Origin: Vibrio mimicus CAIM 602
GTDB lineage: Bacteria > Pseudomonadota > Gammaproteobacteria > Enterobacterales > Vibrionaceae
Reading direction: 5' to 3'
Length of the DNA stretch: 64,000 nucleotides
Assembly: GCF_000338875.1 (NCBI RefSeq)
Contig: NZ_AOMO01000066.1
Location: forward strand, 62,001 to 126,000
Shown here one piece after another: positions 44,001 through 53,421 of this stretch. The notes under the pieces are model-generated. The model made no database searches, was not told the origin of the DNA, and worked only from the letters and a program-made list of their open reading frames with translations. The translations under genes were made by a program, and so were the position numbers. Numbering within the stretch: position 1 is the stretch's first letter; each line of letters begins with the position of its first letter.

Positions 44001-44429
44001 ATGAAAACTTTCGTTGCTAAACCAGAAACTGTAAAACGCGACTGGTACGTTGTAGACGCTGAAGGTAAAACTCTTGGCCGTCTAGCAAGTGAAATTGCAT
44101 CTCGCCTACGTGGCAAACACAAAGCTGAATACACTCCACACGTTGACACTGGTGATTACATCATCGTTGTTAACGCGGAGAAAGTTACTGTTACAGGTAA
44201 CAAGGCTAAGAACAAAATGTACCACCGTCACTCTGAGTTCCCAGGTGGCCTGAAGTCATTCAGCTTCGAGAAGCTGATTGAGCGTAAGCCAGAAATGGTA
44301 CTTGAGTTAGCGGTTAAAGGTATGTTGCCAAAAGGTCCTCTAGGCCGTGCTATGTACCGTAAGCTAAAAGTTTACGCTGGCGCTGAGCACAACCATGCTG
44401 CTCAACAACCAAAAGTACTGGACATCTAA
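44001..44429 (+). CDS. rplM: 50S ribosomal protein L13
   Basis: Early-assembly large-subunit protein. The 142-residue protein starts [11 protein letters not shown] and has the [12 protein letters not shown] N-terminal segment, the conserved [12 protein letters not shown], and [10 protein letters not shown] near residue 110. It is co-transcribed with rpsI, 15 bases downstream. Confidence 0.98.
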
Positions 44430-44444
44430 TCGGGGATTTCGGAA

Positions 44445-44837
44445 ATGGCAGAGAATCAATACTACGGCACTGGCCGTCGCAAAAGCTCAGCTGCTCGTGT
44501 TTTTATTAAACCAGGCAGCGGCAACATCGTAATCAACAAGCGTAGCCTTGAAGAGTACTTCGGTCGTCCAACTTCTTGTATGGTTGTTAAACAACCTCTA
44601 GAACTGGTTGACATGGTAGAAAAACTGGATCTGTACATCACTGTTAAAGGTGGTGGTATTTCTGGTCAAGCAGGTGCTATCCGTCACGGTATCACTCGCG
44701 CTCTGATGGAATACGATGAGTCTCTACGTCCTGTTCTACGTGCTGCTGGCTACGTTACTCGTGACGCTCGTCGCGTTGAACGTAAGAAAGTGGGTCTACG
44801 TAAAGCACGTCGTCGTCCACAGTTCTCTAAGCGTTAA
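44445..44837 (+). CDS. rpsI: 30S ribosomal protein S9
   Basis: Small-subunit protein whose C-terminal tail reaches the P site. The 130-residue protein starts [19 protein letters not shown] and ends with the basic tail RRRPQFSKR, in which the terminal SKR contacts tRNA. It is followed by a strong terminator. Confidence 0.98.
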
Positions 44838-44884
44838 TTTTCCTTTTTGGAAAAATGCGCTCCAGTGTTACTGGATGTGGTTCA

Positions 44885-44912
44885 AAAACCCGGCTTTTCA
44901 GCCGGGTTTTTT
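44885..44912 (+). terminator. Terminator of rplM-rpsI
   Basis: A stem AAAACCCGGCT / AGCCGGGTTTT with a TTTC loop, followed by TTTTTT, about 48 bases after the rpsI stop. Confidence 0.9.
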
Positions 44913-45037
44913 ACATTCTAAAATCAAGAAACAAACCCCCGTACCATTATCCTTTCTATACGCCATAAATAACTTGTTCCTTTTGTGATGTCGCGAGCGA
45001 TTTGAATTGACAAATGTTACAGAAAGGTAGCTTTATC

Positions 45038-45066
45038 TTGTCAAAAAGTAGGGTTTTATTTATCAT
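45038..45066 (+). promoter_or_regulatory. Candidate petABC promoter in the rpsI-petA gap
   Basis: The gap of about 250 bases between the rpsI terminator and petA is AT-rich and has no gene I can support. TTGTCA (45038-45043), 17 bases, then TATCAT (45061-45066) is the best promoter-like pair; a perfect TTGACA at 45007-45012 has a poorer partner downstream. Confidence 0.45.
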
Positions 45067-45164
45067 TTGCTATCAAATAAATACAAAATAAACTCGTGTT
45101 TGTTAGCCTTGCTCTTTAAACGGAATATGCAGGATCCATAAGGAGCAAATGGGAGAATGTCTGG

Positions 45165-45757
45165 ATGAGTAATGCGCCTCTAAATCAAGGTCGCAGACGA
45201 TTTCTTACTGCCACAACTGCAGTTGTGGGTGGTTTAGGAGCTGTCGCGGTCGCTGTACCTTTTATTAAATCATGGAATCCTAGTGCTAAAGCGAAAGCTG
45301 CTGGAGCCCCCGTCGAGGTTGATGTCAGCAAACTCGAAGAGGGGCAAATGGTTCGTGTTGAATGGCGAGGCAAGCTGTATGGGTTGTACGCCGAGCACAA
45401 TCAGTAGTGGATGGTCTTAAGGAGCATGATAACCAACTTCGTGATCCAAACTCTGATGAAGAACAACAGCCTAACTATGCACAAAATGGCTATCGTTCTA
45501 TTAAGCCTGAATATTTTATTGCCGTCGGTATCTGTACTCACCTTGGGTGCTCTCCAACTTATCTTCCTGACTCTTTCAGTGAGCAAGTTCAAGGGGTGAA
45601 ATCCGGCTTCTTCTGTCCATGTCATGGTTCTAAGTTTGATATGGCTGGCCGTGTATTCCAAGGCGTTCCAGCTCCACTTAACTTGGTAATTCCGAAACAT
45701 ATGTATCTCACTGATACCAAAATTGTCATCGGTCTCGATGAGACAGGGGAGGCATAA
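45165..45757 (+). pseudogene. petA: Rieske iron-sulfur subunit of cytochrome bc1, PetA, broken by an apparent one-base deletion
   Basis: Carries the 2Fe-2S cluster that accepts electrons from ubiquinol. The first frame (45165-45407) has the N-terminal twin-arginine-like GRRRFL and membrane anchor (about 15-30). After VEWRGK near 45374 the frame is lost. Adding one C at 45375 gives K-P-V-W-V-V-R-R-A-Q and the protein runs to 45757 with both cluster motifs, CTHLGC and CPCHGS. Corrected length is 197 residues, normal for PetA. The missing C next to a single C suggests a base-calling error; a real null would remove bc1 function. The stop overlaps the petB ATG. Confidence 0.92.
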
Positions 45758-47022
45758 TGCAAGCTCTACTTGACTGGGTAGAAAAACGCCTACCTGCAAT
45801 GAATGCGTATAAAAAGCACCTTTCTGAGTATCCGATGCCAAAGAATTTTAACTTTTGGTATCTGTTTGGCTCACTTGCTATGTTGGTGCTGGTTAACCAA
45901 ATCCTGACCGGTATTTGGCTAACGATGAACTACGTTCCTTCTGGTGAAGGCGCATTTGCCTCTATTGAATACATCATGCGTGATGTTGAGTATGGTTGGT
46001 TGCTGCGTTATATGCACTCAACCGGTGCATCTGCATTTTTCGTGGTGGTTTACCTACACATGTTCCGTGGTTTGATTTACGGCTCATATCAGAAACCTCG
46101 TGAGTTGCTGTGGCTTTTCGGTATGTTGATTTTCCTCGTGCTGATGGCTGAAGCTTTTATGGGGTACTTGCTACCTTGGGGACAAATGTCTTACTGGGGT
46201 GCACAGGTAATCATTTCGCTGTTCGGTGCAATTCCTGTTATCGGCGATGATTTAACTCTATGGATTCGTGGTGACTACGTTATTTCTGGCGCAACATTGA
46301 ACCGTTTCTTTGCGTTGCACGTAATTGCATTGCCAATTGTGTTATTGCTGCTGATTGTATTGCATGTTTTGGCACTGCATGAAGTTGGCTCAAACAACCC
46401 AGACGGTATTGATACTAAACTACCGAAAGGGTCTATGGGTGAAGGCTATGAGACTCAGTTCAAGTTTCATGGTTACTACACCAAAAAATACGACATTATC
46501 GACTCTATCCCATTCCATCCTTATGGAACGGTTAAAGACTTAGTGGGTGTGGCGGGCTTCTTGTTCTTATTCTGTTATGTATTGTTCTTCAATCCAGAAA
46601 TGGGTGGATATTTCCTTGAGCCGCCCAACTTTGAAGCTGCTAACCCACTGAAAACACCTGCTCATATTGCTCCTGTTTGGTATTTCACACCGTTTTACGC
46701 GATCTTGCGTGCGGTTCCAGATAAGTTACTAGGTGTTATTGCGATGGGGGCGTCAATTGTCGTTCTGTTCCTATTGCCTTGGTTAGATCGTTGTAAAGTA
46801 CGTTCTTATCGTTATCGTAGTAAGTTGCATCTCATTAACATTGCACAATTTACCGTTTGTTTCATTGCATTAGGTGTACTGGGTGCTTTACCAGCAACAT
46901 CAACATATACCTTACTGGCTCGAATCTTTAGTTTGGGTTACTTCATGTTCTTTGTGCTGCTTTTCATCTACAGCAAAAATGAAGCGACCAAGCCATTACC
47001 AACAAGGGTGACATACAAATGA
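45757..47022 (+). CDS. petB: Cytochrome b subunit of the bc1 complex, PetB
   Basis: Membrane subunit with two b hemes and the quinol oxidation site. The 421-residue protein has the four conserved heme-ligand histidines within transmembrane helices (RYMHSTGASAFFVVVYLHMFRG near 86-107 and HVIALPIVLLLLIVLHVLALHE near 187-208) and the Qo-site motif PEW-like GFAT replaced here by PVWYFTPFYAILRAVPDK around 305. Continues to petC with a four-base overlap. Confidence 0.96.
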   Translation: MQALLDWVEKRLPAMNAYKKHLSEYPMPKNFNFWYLFGSLAMLVLVNQILTGIWLTMNYVPSGEGAFASIEYIMRDVEYGWLLRYMHSTGASAFFVVVYLHMFRGLIYGSYQKPRELLWLFGMLIFLVLMAEAFMGYLLPWGQMSYWGAQVIISLFGAIPVIGDDLTLWIRGDYVISGATLNRFFALHVIALPIVLLLLIVLHVLALHEVGSNNPDGIDTKLPKGSMGEGYETQFKFHGYYTKKYDIIDSIPFHPYGTVKDLVGVAGFLFLFCYVLFFNPEMGGYFLEPPNFEAANPLKTPAHIAPVWYFTPFYAILRAVPDKLLGVIAMGASIVVLFLLPWLDRCKVRSYRYRSKLHLINIAQFTVCFIALGVLGALPATSTYTLLARIFSLGYFMFFVLLFIYSKNEATKPLPTRVTYK

Positions 47023-47756
47023 AAAAATGGATTGTAGTTTTGTTTGCTATGCTGCCATCACTGGCTATGGCGGCTGGTGCTAATGTGCATTTAGATAAAG
47101 CGAATAACGATTTAACGGATCAAGCATCACTGCAAAATGGTGCTAAGTTATTCATGAACTACTGCTTTGGCTGTCATTCTACGCAGTATCAACGCTATGA
47201 ACGAGTGGCTAACGATCTCGGTATTCCAGTTGACCTGATGAAGGAAAACCTGATTTTCAATCCTGAAACCAAAGTTGGTGAATTGATGGAGAATGCGATT
47301 CCGGATAAATCATCTGCGAAATGGTTTGGGGCTCCACCGCCAGATTTAACTCTGGTGGCTCGTGTACGTGGAACGGACTGGTTATACACCTATTTGCGTT
47401 CTTTCTACACAGATCCATCACGTCCATTCGGTGTGAACAACATTGTGTTCCCAAGTGTTGGTATGCCACATGTATTGGAAGAGCTTCAAGGTACACCAGA
47501 ACCTATCTATGAAACTAAAGTTATCGATGGTGTTGAGGTTCAACATGTTGTTGGCGTTAAGTCGCGTGGTAACGGTGAATTGAGTGAAGGTGAGTACAAT
47601 CAAGCCGTACGTGACTTGGTTAACTTTCTTGAATATTCAGGTGAGCCGATGAAGCTTGAGCGTCAAAGCTTAGGCTGGTGGACCATGGCCTTCCTAGTCA
47701 TTTTCACTATTGTGGTAGTAGCGCTTAAGAAAGAGTATTGGCGTGATGTGCACTAA
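47019..47756 (+). CDS. petC: Cytochrome c1 subunit of the bc1 complex, PetC
   Basis: Periplasmic heme c subunit that passes electrons to soluble cytochrome c. The 245-residue protein has a signal peptide (about 1-18, ending AMA), the heme-attachment CFGCH motif (about 49-53), and a C-terminal membrane anchor (about 220-238). A terminator follows about 45 bases after the stop. Confidence 0.96.
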   Translation: MKKWIVVLFAMLPSLAMAAGANVHLDKANNDLTDQASLQNGAKLFMNYCFGCHSTQYQRYERVANDLGIPVDLMKENLIFNPETKVGELMENAIPDKSSAKWFGAPPPDLTLVARVRGTDWLYTYLRSFYTDPSRPFGVNNIVFPSVGMPHVLEELQGTPEPIYETKVIDGVEVQHVVGVKSRGNGELSEGEYNQAVRDLVNFLEYSGEPMKLERQSLGWWTMAFLVIFTIVVVALKKEYWRDVH

Positions 47757-47799
47757 TTGTGCTATTATGCTGCGCTAATTCCCGATTGTTAACTCATCA

Positions 47800-47829
47800 G
47801 TGGAGGCTTTAGCCTCCATTGATTTTTTG
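47800..47829 (+). terminator. Terminator of petABC
   Basis: A TGGAGGC / GCCTCCA stem (47801-47807, 47812-47818) with a TTTA loop followed by TTGATTTTTT. It lies between petC and sspA. Confidence 0.8.
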
Positions 47830-47855
47830 TACCCGTATATGTACTGGAGGGCTCC

Positions 47856-48491
47856 ATGGCTGTAGCTGCCAACAAACGTTCTGTGATGACTCTGTTTTCA
47901 AGTGCATCTGACATGTATAGCCATCAGGTTCGCATTGTGCTAGCTGAAAAAGGCGTCAGTTTTGAAGTAGAGTTGGTTGATGAAAACAACCTTCCAGCGG
48001 AACTGATTGAGCTGAATCCTTATAAAACGGTTCCTACATTGGTTGATCGTGAGCTTGCTCTGTATGACTCAAAGATCATCATGGAATACTTGGACGAGCG
48101 TTTCCCTCATCCGCCACTGATGCCAGTTTACCCAGTTGCGCGTGGTAATAGCCGTTTGATGATCTACCGTATCGAAAGAAACTGGTATTCATTGGCGGAA
48201 AAAGTGGTTAATGGCTCACCTGAAGTTGCTGAAAATGCGCGTAATAAACTGCGTAATGACTTGCTGACTCTTGGTCCTGTTTTTGCTGAGTTTGAATACT
48301 TTATGAGTGAAGAGTTCAGCTTGATCGACTGCTATTTAGCACCATTACTGTGGCGTTTACCAGTTCTTGGTATTGATTTAATTGGTCCAGGATCTAAAGA
48401 GCTAAAAGTGTATATGAACCGTGTATTTGAACGTGATTCATTCCTTGCTTCTCTTACAGAAGCAGAACGCGAGATGCGTCTGGCTCGTTAA
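47856..48491 (+). CDS. sspA: Stringent starvation protein SspA
   Basis: RNA-polymerase-associated protein with a glutathione-S-transferase fold, acting in starvation and acid tolerance through sigma-70 holoenzyme. The 211-residue protein has the N-terminal thioredoxin-like domain (about 10-85, ending LDERFPHPPLMP) and the all-helical C-terminal domain. The catalytic GST residues are not expected. It is coupled to sspB by a TAATG overlap. Confidence 0.95.
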   Translation: MAVAANKRSVMTLFSSASDMYSHQVRIVLAEKGVSFEVELVDENNLPAELIELNPYKTVPTLVDRELALYDSKIIMEYLDERFPHPPLMPVYPVARGNSRLMIYRIERNWYSLAEKVVNGSPEVAENARNKLRNDLLTLGPVFAEFEYFMSEEFSLIDCYLAPLLWRLPVLGIDLIGPGSKELKVYMNRVFERDSFLASLTEAEREMRLAR

Positions 48492-48976
48492 TGGATGCCG
48501 GAATGGATATTGGTCAAATGACACCACGCCGACCTTATTTGCTACGTGCATTTTATGATTGGCTGTTGGAAAACGAACTTACACCACACCTAGTGGTTGA
48601 TGCAACGCTGCCAGGAGTGAAAGTACCGCTTGAATACGTTCAAGATGGTCAAATCATTCTTAATGTGGCACCGCGTGCGGTTGGGCACTTAGAACTGGGC
48701 AATGAAGAAGTCACTTTCAATGCTCGTTTTGGTGGTCGCCCTCATTTGGTTATTGTGCCGATTTATGCTGTTCAGGCGATTTATGCCCGTGAAAACGGTG
48801 CAGGCACCATGTTTGAACCAGAGCCAGCTTATCTTGATACGATGGAGTTTTCTGAAGAATTAGATTTAGAGGAACCTCTAGTTGAGCTGGAGAATGGTTC
48901 AGATGATGAGCATTCTGATGAGGAAGCACCAGCGTCTCGCCCGAAAGGTAGACCAAGTTTGCGAGTAGTTAAGTAA
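48491..48976 (+). CDS. sspB: ClpXP protease specificity-enhancing factor SspB
   Basis: Adaptor that brings ssrA-tagged proteins to ClpXP. The 161-residue protein has the ssrA-binding domain (about 10-115), an acidic flexible linker (about 120-148, rich in E and D), and a ClpX-binding tail GRPSLRVVK. The ATG overlaps the sspA stop. Terminator follows. Confidence 0.96.
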   Translation: MDAGMDIGQMTPRRPYLLRAFYDWLLENELTPHLVVDATLPGVKVPLEYVQDGQIILNVAPRAVGHLELGNEEVTFNARFGGRPHLVIVPIYAVQAIYARENGAGTMFEPEPAYLDTMEFSEELDLEEPLVELENGSDDEHSDEEAPASRPKGRPSLRVVK

Positions 48977-48993
48977 GCACGTTTTTATAATGC

Positions 48994-49023
48994 AAAAAAG
49001 GCAGCGTTCATCGCTGCCTTTTT
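48994..49023. terminator. Bidirectional terminator between sspB and dolP
   Basis: AAAAAAGGCAGCG / CGCTGCCTTTTT (stem 49000-49006 and 49012-49018) forms a stem with a five-base loop, with A and T runs on each side. It lies between convergent sspB and dolP. Confidence 0.88.
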
Positions 49024-49044
49024 CATAATATGTTAATGAACAAG

Positions 49045-49614
49045 TTATTGAGCGTACTCAAAGGCTTTTACTACTTGTTTTACCCCAATGATGTTTCTTG
49101 CTACATCAATTGCGATATCCGCGTGCTCTGCTGAAACATAGCCAAACAAGTAGACAACACGATCTTCTGTTACAACCTTAATTTTTATCCCATTAAGTTC
49201 CGACTTCGTCAGTAATGCGGATTTCACTTTAGTTGTGATCCAACTGTCATTGCTGATTTCTCCCACAGAAAGCGGTGCTTTGATCTGTACTTGGTTATGC
49301 AGCTCTTTCACACCTTTTAGTTGGCGAGCTTGGGAGATGAACTGTTCTAAAATCGCTTCGTTACGTGATTGACCCAGTAAGACGACCGTTCCTCGATAAG
49401 AAACTGCAGAAATACGGGTATCTTTGCGGTAGGGCTCTTTATTGGCAAGACCCGCCACTTCCAATTCCACATTATTATCTTGCCAGATTTCTTGGGTACT
49501 GCGCGGATCGATGACAATATTGGCAGTCGTTGCTGCACCAGCGATAAAAAGTCCTGCACATCCACTCAAGGTGACTAGCAAGCCAGAAAGGATAAGAAGT
49601 CTAATACTTTTCAT
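49045..49614 (-). CDS. dolP: Outer-membrane lipoprotein DolP (YraP), two BON domains
   Basis: The 189-residue protein has a lipoprotein signal (about 1-18, with LVTLSGC, Cys19) and two BON domains (about 45-112 and 120-187). DolP binds anionic phospholipids at the division site and supports outer-membrane integrity. I use the ATG at 49614 (MKSIRLLIL), not a GTG two codons earlier. It is the last gene of lpoA-yraN-diaA-dolP. Confidence 0.92.
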   Translation of the reverse strand: MKSIRLLILSGLLVTLSGCAGLFIAGAATTANIVIDPRSTQEIWQDNNVELEVAGLANKEPYRKDTRISAVSYRGTVVLLGQSRNEAILEQFISQARQLKGVKELHNQVQIKAPLSVGEISNDSWITTKVKSALLTKSELNGIKIKVVTEDRVVYLFGYVSAEHADIAIDVARNIIGVKQVVKAFEYAQ

Positions 49615-49616
49615 GA

Positions 49617-50207
49617 TCACTCTTCATGGGCTGGGAATAACACTTGGTCAATCAAATCACACAGGCAGTGCAGTGTCACCATGTGAACTTCATGAATGCG
49701 AGCTGTGCGGTGTGATGGAATGCGAATTTCCACATCATTTTCGCCAAGCAAACCTGCCATCTCACCACCATCTTTGCCTGTCAGTGCAATGATTGTCATA
49801 TCACGGGTTACGGCAGCTTCCATCGCTTTAATAATATTTTTGCTGTTGCCGCTGGTGGATATAGCCAGCAAGATATCTCCAGGTTGCCCAAATGCTCGTA
49901 CCTGCTTGGAGAAAATCTCCTGATAGTGGTAGTCGTTAGCGACAGCGGTTAGAGTGGTGTTGTCTGCAGTGAGAGCCATACCGGGTAGGCTTGGACGTTC
50001 AGTTTCAAAGCGGTTAAGAAGGCAAGACACAAATTGTTGCGCATTGACTGATGACCCACCATTACCACAGCAGAGAATTTTGTGGCCGTTGAGCAGGCTA
50101 GCGACCATTGCTTGTGCTGCGTGCATAATAGCATCTGGTAGTGCTTCGGCAGCGGCGATCTGAATTTGAATGCTTTCGGTAAAACTGTCTTTAATGCTAT
50201 CGAGCAT
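49617..50207 (-). CDS. diaA: DnaA initiator-associating protein DiaA
   Basis: SIS-domain protein that binds DnaA and promotes timely initiation. The 196-residue protein has the GNGGSSVNAQQF segment (about 48-59) and the ISTSGNSKN loop (about 112-120) typical of sugar isomerase folds. It is related to GmhA (sedoheptulose-7-phosphate isomerase), but the yraN/lpoA neighbourhood supports DiaA. It lies three bases after yraN and two bases before the dolP ATG. Confidence 0.92.
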   Translation of the reverse strand: MLDSIKDSFTESIQIQIAAAEALPDAIMHAAQAMVASLLNGHKILCCGNGGSSVNAQQFVSCLLNRFETERPSLPGMALTADNTTLTAVANDYHYQEIFSKQVRAFGQPGDILLAISTSGNSKNIIKAMEAAVTRDMTIIALTGKDGGEMAGLLGENDVEIRIPSHRTARIHEVHMVTLHCLCDLIDQVLFPAHEE

Positions 50208-50210
50208 CGT

Positions 50211-50579
50211 TTATCCTTCAGTAATAGCGTTTTTTAACCATTCGATATGCTGCCCTTGCTGGTGTATGGCAACTACATCAAAGCGAAAATCCGCACTGTG
50301 ACTATTAATCTTGTTGGCGAGCATCCAACAATTTGCTGCTTTGATCAAGCGAGCTCGTTTACTTGGGGTCACAGTTTCTGCTGCATGACCATAGCTTGTA
50401 CTGGCTCGGTATCGTACTTCTACAAATACTAGTGTTGAACCATCGCGCATGACTAAATCTAATTCGCCAAGGCGATAGTTTACATTTTGAGTAACGAGTG
50501 AAAGCCCTTGGCGGCAAAGATAATCCGCCGCCATTTGTTCATAGTGATTGCCTTGATGTCGAGAGTTAGCGAACACCAT
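50211..50579 (-). CDS. yraN: YraN, UPF0102 endonuclease-like protein
   Basis: Short restriction-endonuclease-fold protein of unknown role. I place the start at 50579 (MVFANSRHQG), inside the end of lpoA, giving 122 residues. The sequence has GELDLVMRDG and VFVEVRYR, which match the nuclease fold's D-ExK core. Overlap with lpoA indicates coupled translation. Confidence 0.85.
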   Translation of the reverse strand: MVFANSRHQGNHYEQMAADYLCRQGLSLVTQNVNYRLGELDLVMRDGSTLVFVEVRYRASTSYGHAAETVTPSKRARLIKAANCWMLANKINSHSADFRFDVVAIHQQGQHIEWLKNAITEG

Positions 50580-52376
50580 GCTCCGCCCAACTGATTTCAC
50601 GTTGAACCACACATTGGTCATCAATGCTTAACACACCAGTTTGACCGTCAATCGTATAACCTTCGACGATTTTCATTTGTGGAAGTTCAACCATCAACTG
50701 ATAAGCATCCATACCAAGAGCTTGTAAACGGCGTTCTGCATTTGAGCTTTCGGGCCAGATTTGAGCCATTTGCTGTTTGATGCTTGGTGTTGGGTGAACA
50801 AGCAGAGGAATATCACTGTAAGTTACGCCAGACAAATCTTCGTACTGACGGCCACCAGTGTTACTGTTGGAGTTAGAAAACAGCTTAGGTGGACGGGTAT
50901 CTGGATTAATAGCCACTTCGATAAAAGGTTTGATCAGAGTCAGTTCGGAACTGTTAGCAACAATATAAACCGCATCAATATCACGGCGACTACGTGGCTG
51001 GCTTTCTAACCCCATACCTACCAGTGATTCCATCTGCGCGATGTTTTGCTGGCTATCTTGCAAGCCGAAAATAGAGTTGATGTTGCGTTGTAATTGGCGT
51101 TTGTCACCAAACAAATTTACCGCAACTTTATTCTTGCTAAAGCGACGCCATTCTTCATTAAACGCTTCAACCACACGCTCACCATAGCTGTTTTGCGGTG
51201 CAAGGATTAGTGGATAACGGTAGCCTTGGCTGAACAAATGTTTTGCTGCTTGAGCGACTTCTTGTTCTGGTGATAAAGCGAGATAACAAGTGCCAGCTGC
51301 CGTATCAATTTGATCTGGGATGTTGAGTGCCAATGTTGGGAGCGTTTGCCCACGACTTTGTTGGAACTGCTGCAATTTTTCGATGTTGCCTTTGATGAGT
51401 GGTCCTACGACAAAATCGATTTGCTTGTTGGTCAGGATAGCATCAACAGATTCAAGCGTTTCTGCATTGGTATCAATGATAGTCAGCGTTGCTTCTGGTT
51501 GACGATCTGCATCGTTCATCATCGCAAACACAAATCCATCACGAATAAATTGTGCTTGTTTCGCAAATTTACCCGTTAACGGCAATAACAAGGCAGTGTT
51601 GGTCGGTTTTACAATTTCTAAAGCCAGAATATCTGAGATGGCTTTCGGGGTATAAATGGCAGCAGGATGCTGAGGATTTTCAGCCAACCATTTTTCTAGG
51701 GTGTTTTTCAACTGTGGCAGATCGCTACCTAGTGTTTTCATGTAGATCGCAAGCTGTAACCAACCATCCAGTTGTACTTCATCGGGTTCAGCAGACAGCT
51801 TGATAATTTTACTGGCTGAATAGTGATTCAGATTAGCCAGATCTGATCTGCCAAAGCTTCCTGCTCTTTAGTGGAAGTCATGTCATACAGTGCAATCAGC
51901 TCTCGGGTTGAATCGAAAGAGCGATCAAGCGCGGTAAAAATGTCGGCGCGTAACTGGTGATATTGTTGCCATTGAACCTGTGGCAATGACCAGTTGGCTT
52001 GGAAACTAAGTTGATCGAGTGCTTCTTGATACTGCTCTGCATTAACCAGCAATTGAGCGCGCAAGAGTTGCCACTGTGCCTGTTGAGTCGGTGTTAGTGG
52101 CTGCTTGGCAAGGCGCATGATCAGGAGTTGAGCTTGATCTGGATTGTTTTCTTCAATGGCCGCTTTCAGAGCCATGATCAACCAATCATTTTGCTGAGTG
52201 CCTTGGCTTGCGTCGGCACGCATCAAGTAAGTTTGCGCTGTGAGCAGCGGCTGAGCGGTAATATCGACCATATCCGGAGAAGAAGGTTGGGTCGAACAGG
52301 CCGATAACACGATTGATAATGCAATCGGAGTGAGTAAGCGTGGTACACTGCGTCGCTGATGGTGGTTCATAGCCAT
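50566..52376 (-). pseudogene. lpoA: Penicillin-binding-protein activator LpoA, broken by an apparent one-base deletion
   Basis: Outer-membrane lipoprotein that activates PBP1A. On the minus strand the gene starts near 52376 (MAMNHHQRRS, with LSAC lipobox) and reads a helical (TPR-like) N-terminal domain to about 51828. There it reaches QIWLI and a stop. A second frame, read from about 51830 through MKTLGSDLPQ at 51741 to 50566, carries the C-terminal periplasmic-binding-like domain. One base missing near 51835-51840 (A run) joins them as QIWLNLNHYSASK. Corrected length is 603 residues. The break looks like a base-calling error. Confidence 0.87.
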
Positions 52377-52439
52377 GAGTTCTTTCGTTAGTCCGTGTAA
52401 AATTGTCTCTATATTAATCGTTGATGTGATGGTAAACAA

Positions 52440-53306
52440 ATGACAGATAATAAAACTGCACCAAATGGTGCTCCAACTCTTTATATTGTCCCAACCCCAA
52501 TTGGTAATCTGGGAGACATCACGCAACGAGCATTAGACGTGTTAGCCAGTGTCGATATGATTGCGGCCGAAGATACACGTCATACGGGCAAGTTATTAGC
52601 CCATTTTAATATCACCACCAAAACCTTTGCTTTGCATGATCACAATGAGCAACAAAAAGCGCAGGTATTGGTTGATAAACTTTTGTCAGGGCTATCGATT
52701 GCGCTTGTGTCTGACGCAGGAACGCCGCTGATTAGCGACCCAGGTTACCATCTGGTTACACAATGTCGTCAAGCGGGCGTTAAAGTTGTGCCACTTCCTG
52801 GACCATGTGCAGTAATCACGGCACTCAGTGCATCGGGTCTGCCTTCTGATTGCTTTAGTTTTGAAGGCTTTTTGCCGGCTAAAAGCAAAGCACGTAAAGA
52901 TAAGTTCTTAGAAATAGCGAAAGTAGCGCGCACGTGTATTTTTTATGAATCACCACATCGAATCTGCGAGTCACTGCAAGATATGCTTGAAGTACTGGGT
53001 GCAGAACGTGAGGTGGTTTTGGCACGTGAATTGACCAAGACTTTCGAAACGATTCAAGGCATGCCTTTGGCTGAGTTGATTGAATGGATCGCTGAAGACG
53101 ATAACCGTAAGAAAGGTGAAATGGTGCTGCTAGTGCATGGTTATCGTGATGCAGGTGAGCAAGAACTGCCGGATGATGCTTTGCGTACCTTAGCGATTTT
53201 GACTAAAGAACTACCATTGAAAAAAGCAGCTGCTCTTGTTGCTGAAATTCATCAATTGAAGAAGAACGCTTTGTATAAGTGGGGATTAGAAAACTTAGGC
53301 GAATAA
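52440..53306 (+). CDS. rsmI: 16S rRNA (cytidine-1402-2'-O)-methyltransferase RsmI
   Basis: Methylates C1402 in the decoding centre. The 288-residue protein has the tetrapyrrole-methylase fold: PTPIGNLGDIT (about 18-28), the AEDTRHTGKLL segment and VSDAGTPLISDPG. It is divergent from lpoA by 63 bases, the arrangement known in E. coli. Confidence 0.96.
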   Translation: MTDNKTAPNGAPTLYIVPTPIGNLGDITQRALDVLASVDMIAAEDTRHTGKLLAHFNITTKTFALHDHNEQQKAQVLVDKLLSGLSIALVSDAGTPLISDPGYHLVTQCRQAGVKVVPLPGPCAVITALSASGLPSDCFSFEGFLPAKSKARKDKFLEIAKVARTCIFYESPHRICESLQDMLEVLGAEREVVLARELTKTFETIQGMPLAELIEWIAEDDNRKKGEMVLLVHGYRDAGEQELPDDALRTLAILTKELPLKKAAALVAEIHQLKKNALYKWGLENLGE

Positions 53307-53381
53307 CCTACCGACTGAAGCTGCTGCGGTGTGGGCTGCAACACCACGTAATTTGAGTGCAGTTTCTTTGAGTATGGAAAT

Positions 53382-53410
53382 AAAAAGGGCGCTTAATGCG
53401 CCCTTAAAAA
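53382..53410 (-). terminator. Terminator of hapR (convergent with rsmI)
   Basis: A GGGCGC / GCGCCC stem (53387-53392, 53398-53403) with a five-base loop. On the minus strand it is followed by TTTTTA, so it probably ends hapR. On the plus strand the T tract is short, so rsmI termination here is weaker. Confidence 0.8.
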
Positions 53411-53421
53411 TGTCTTAGAAA

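Noticed and set aside
45401..45841. A 146-codon minus-strand open frame over petA and petB
   Set aside because: Antisense to well-supported cytochrome bc1 genes and not recognisable.
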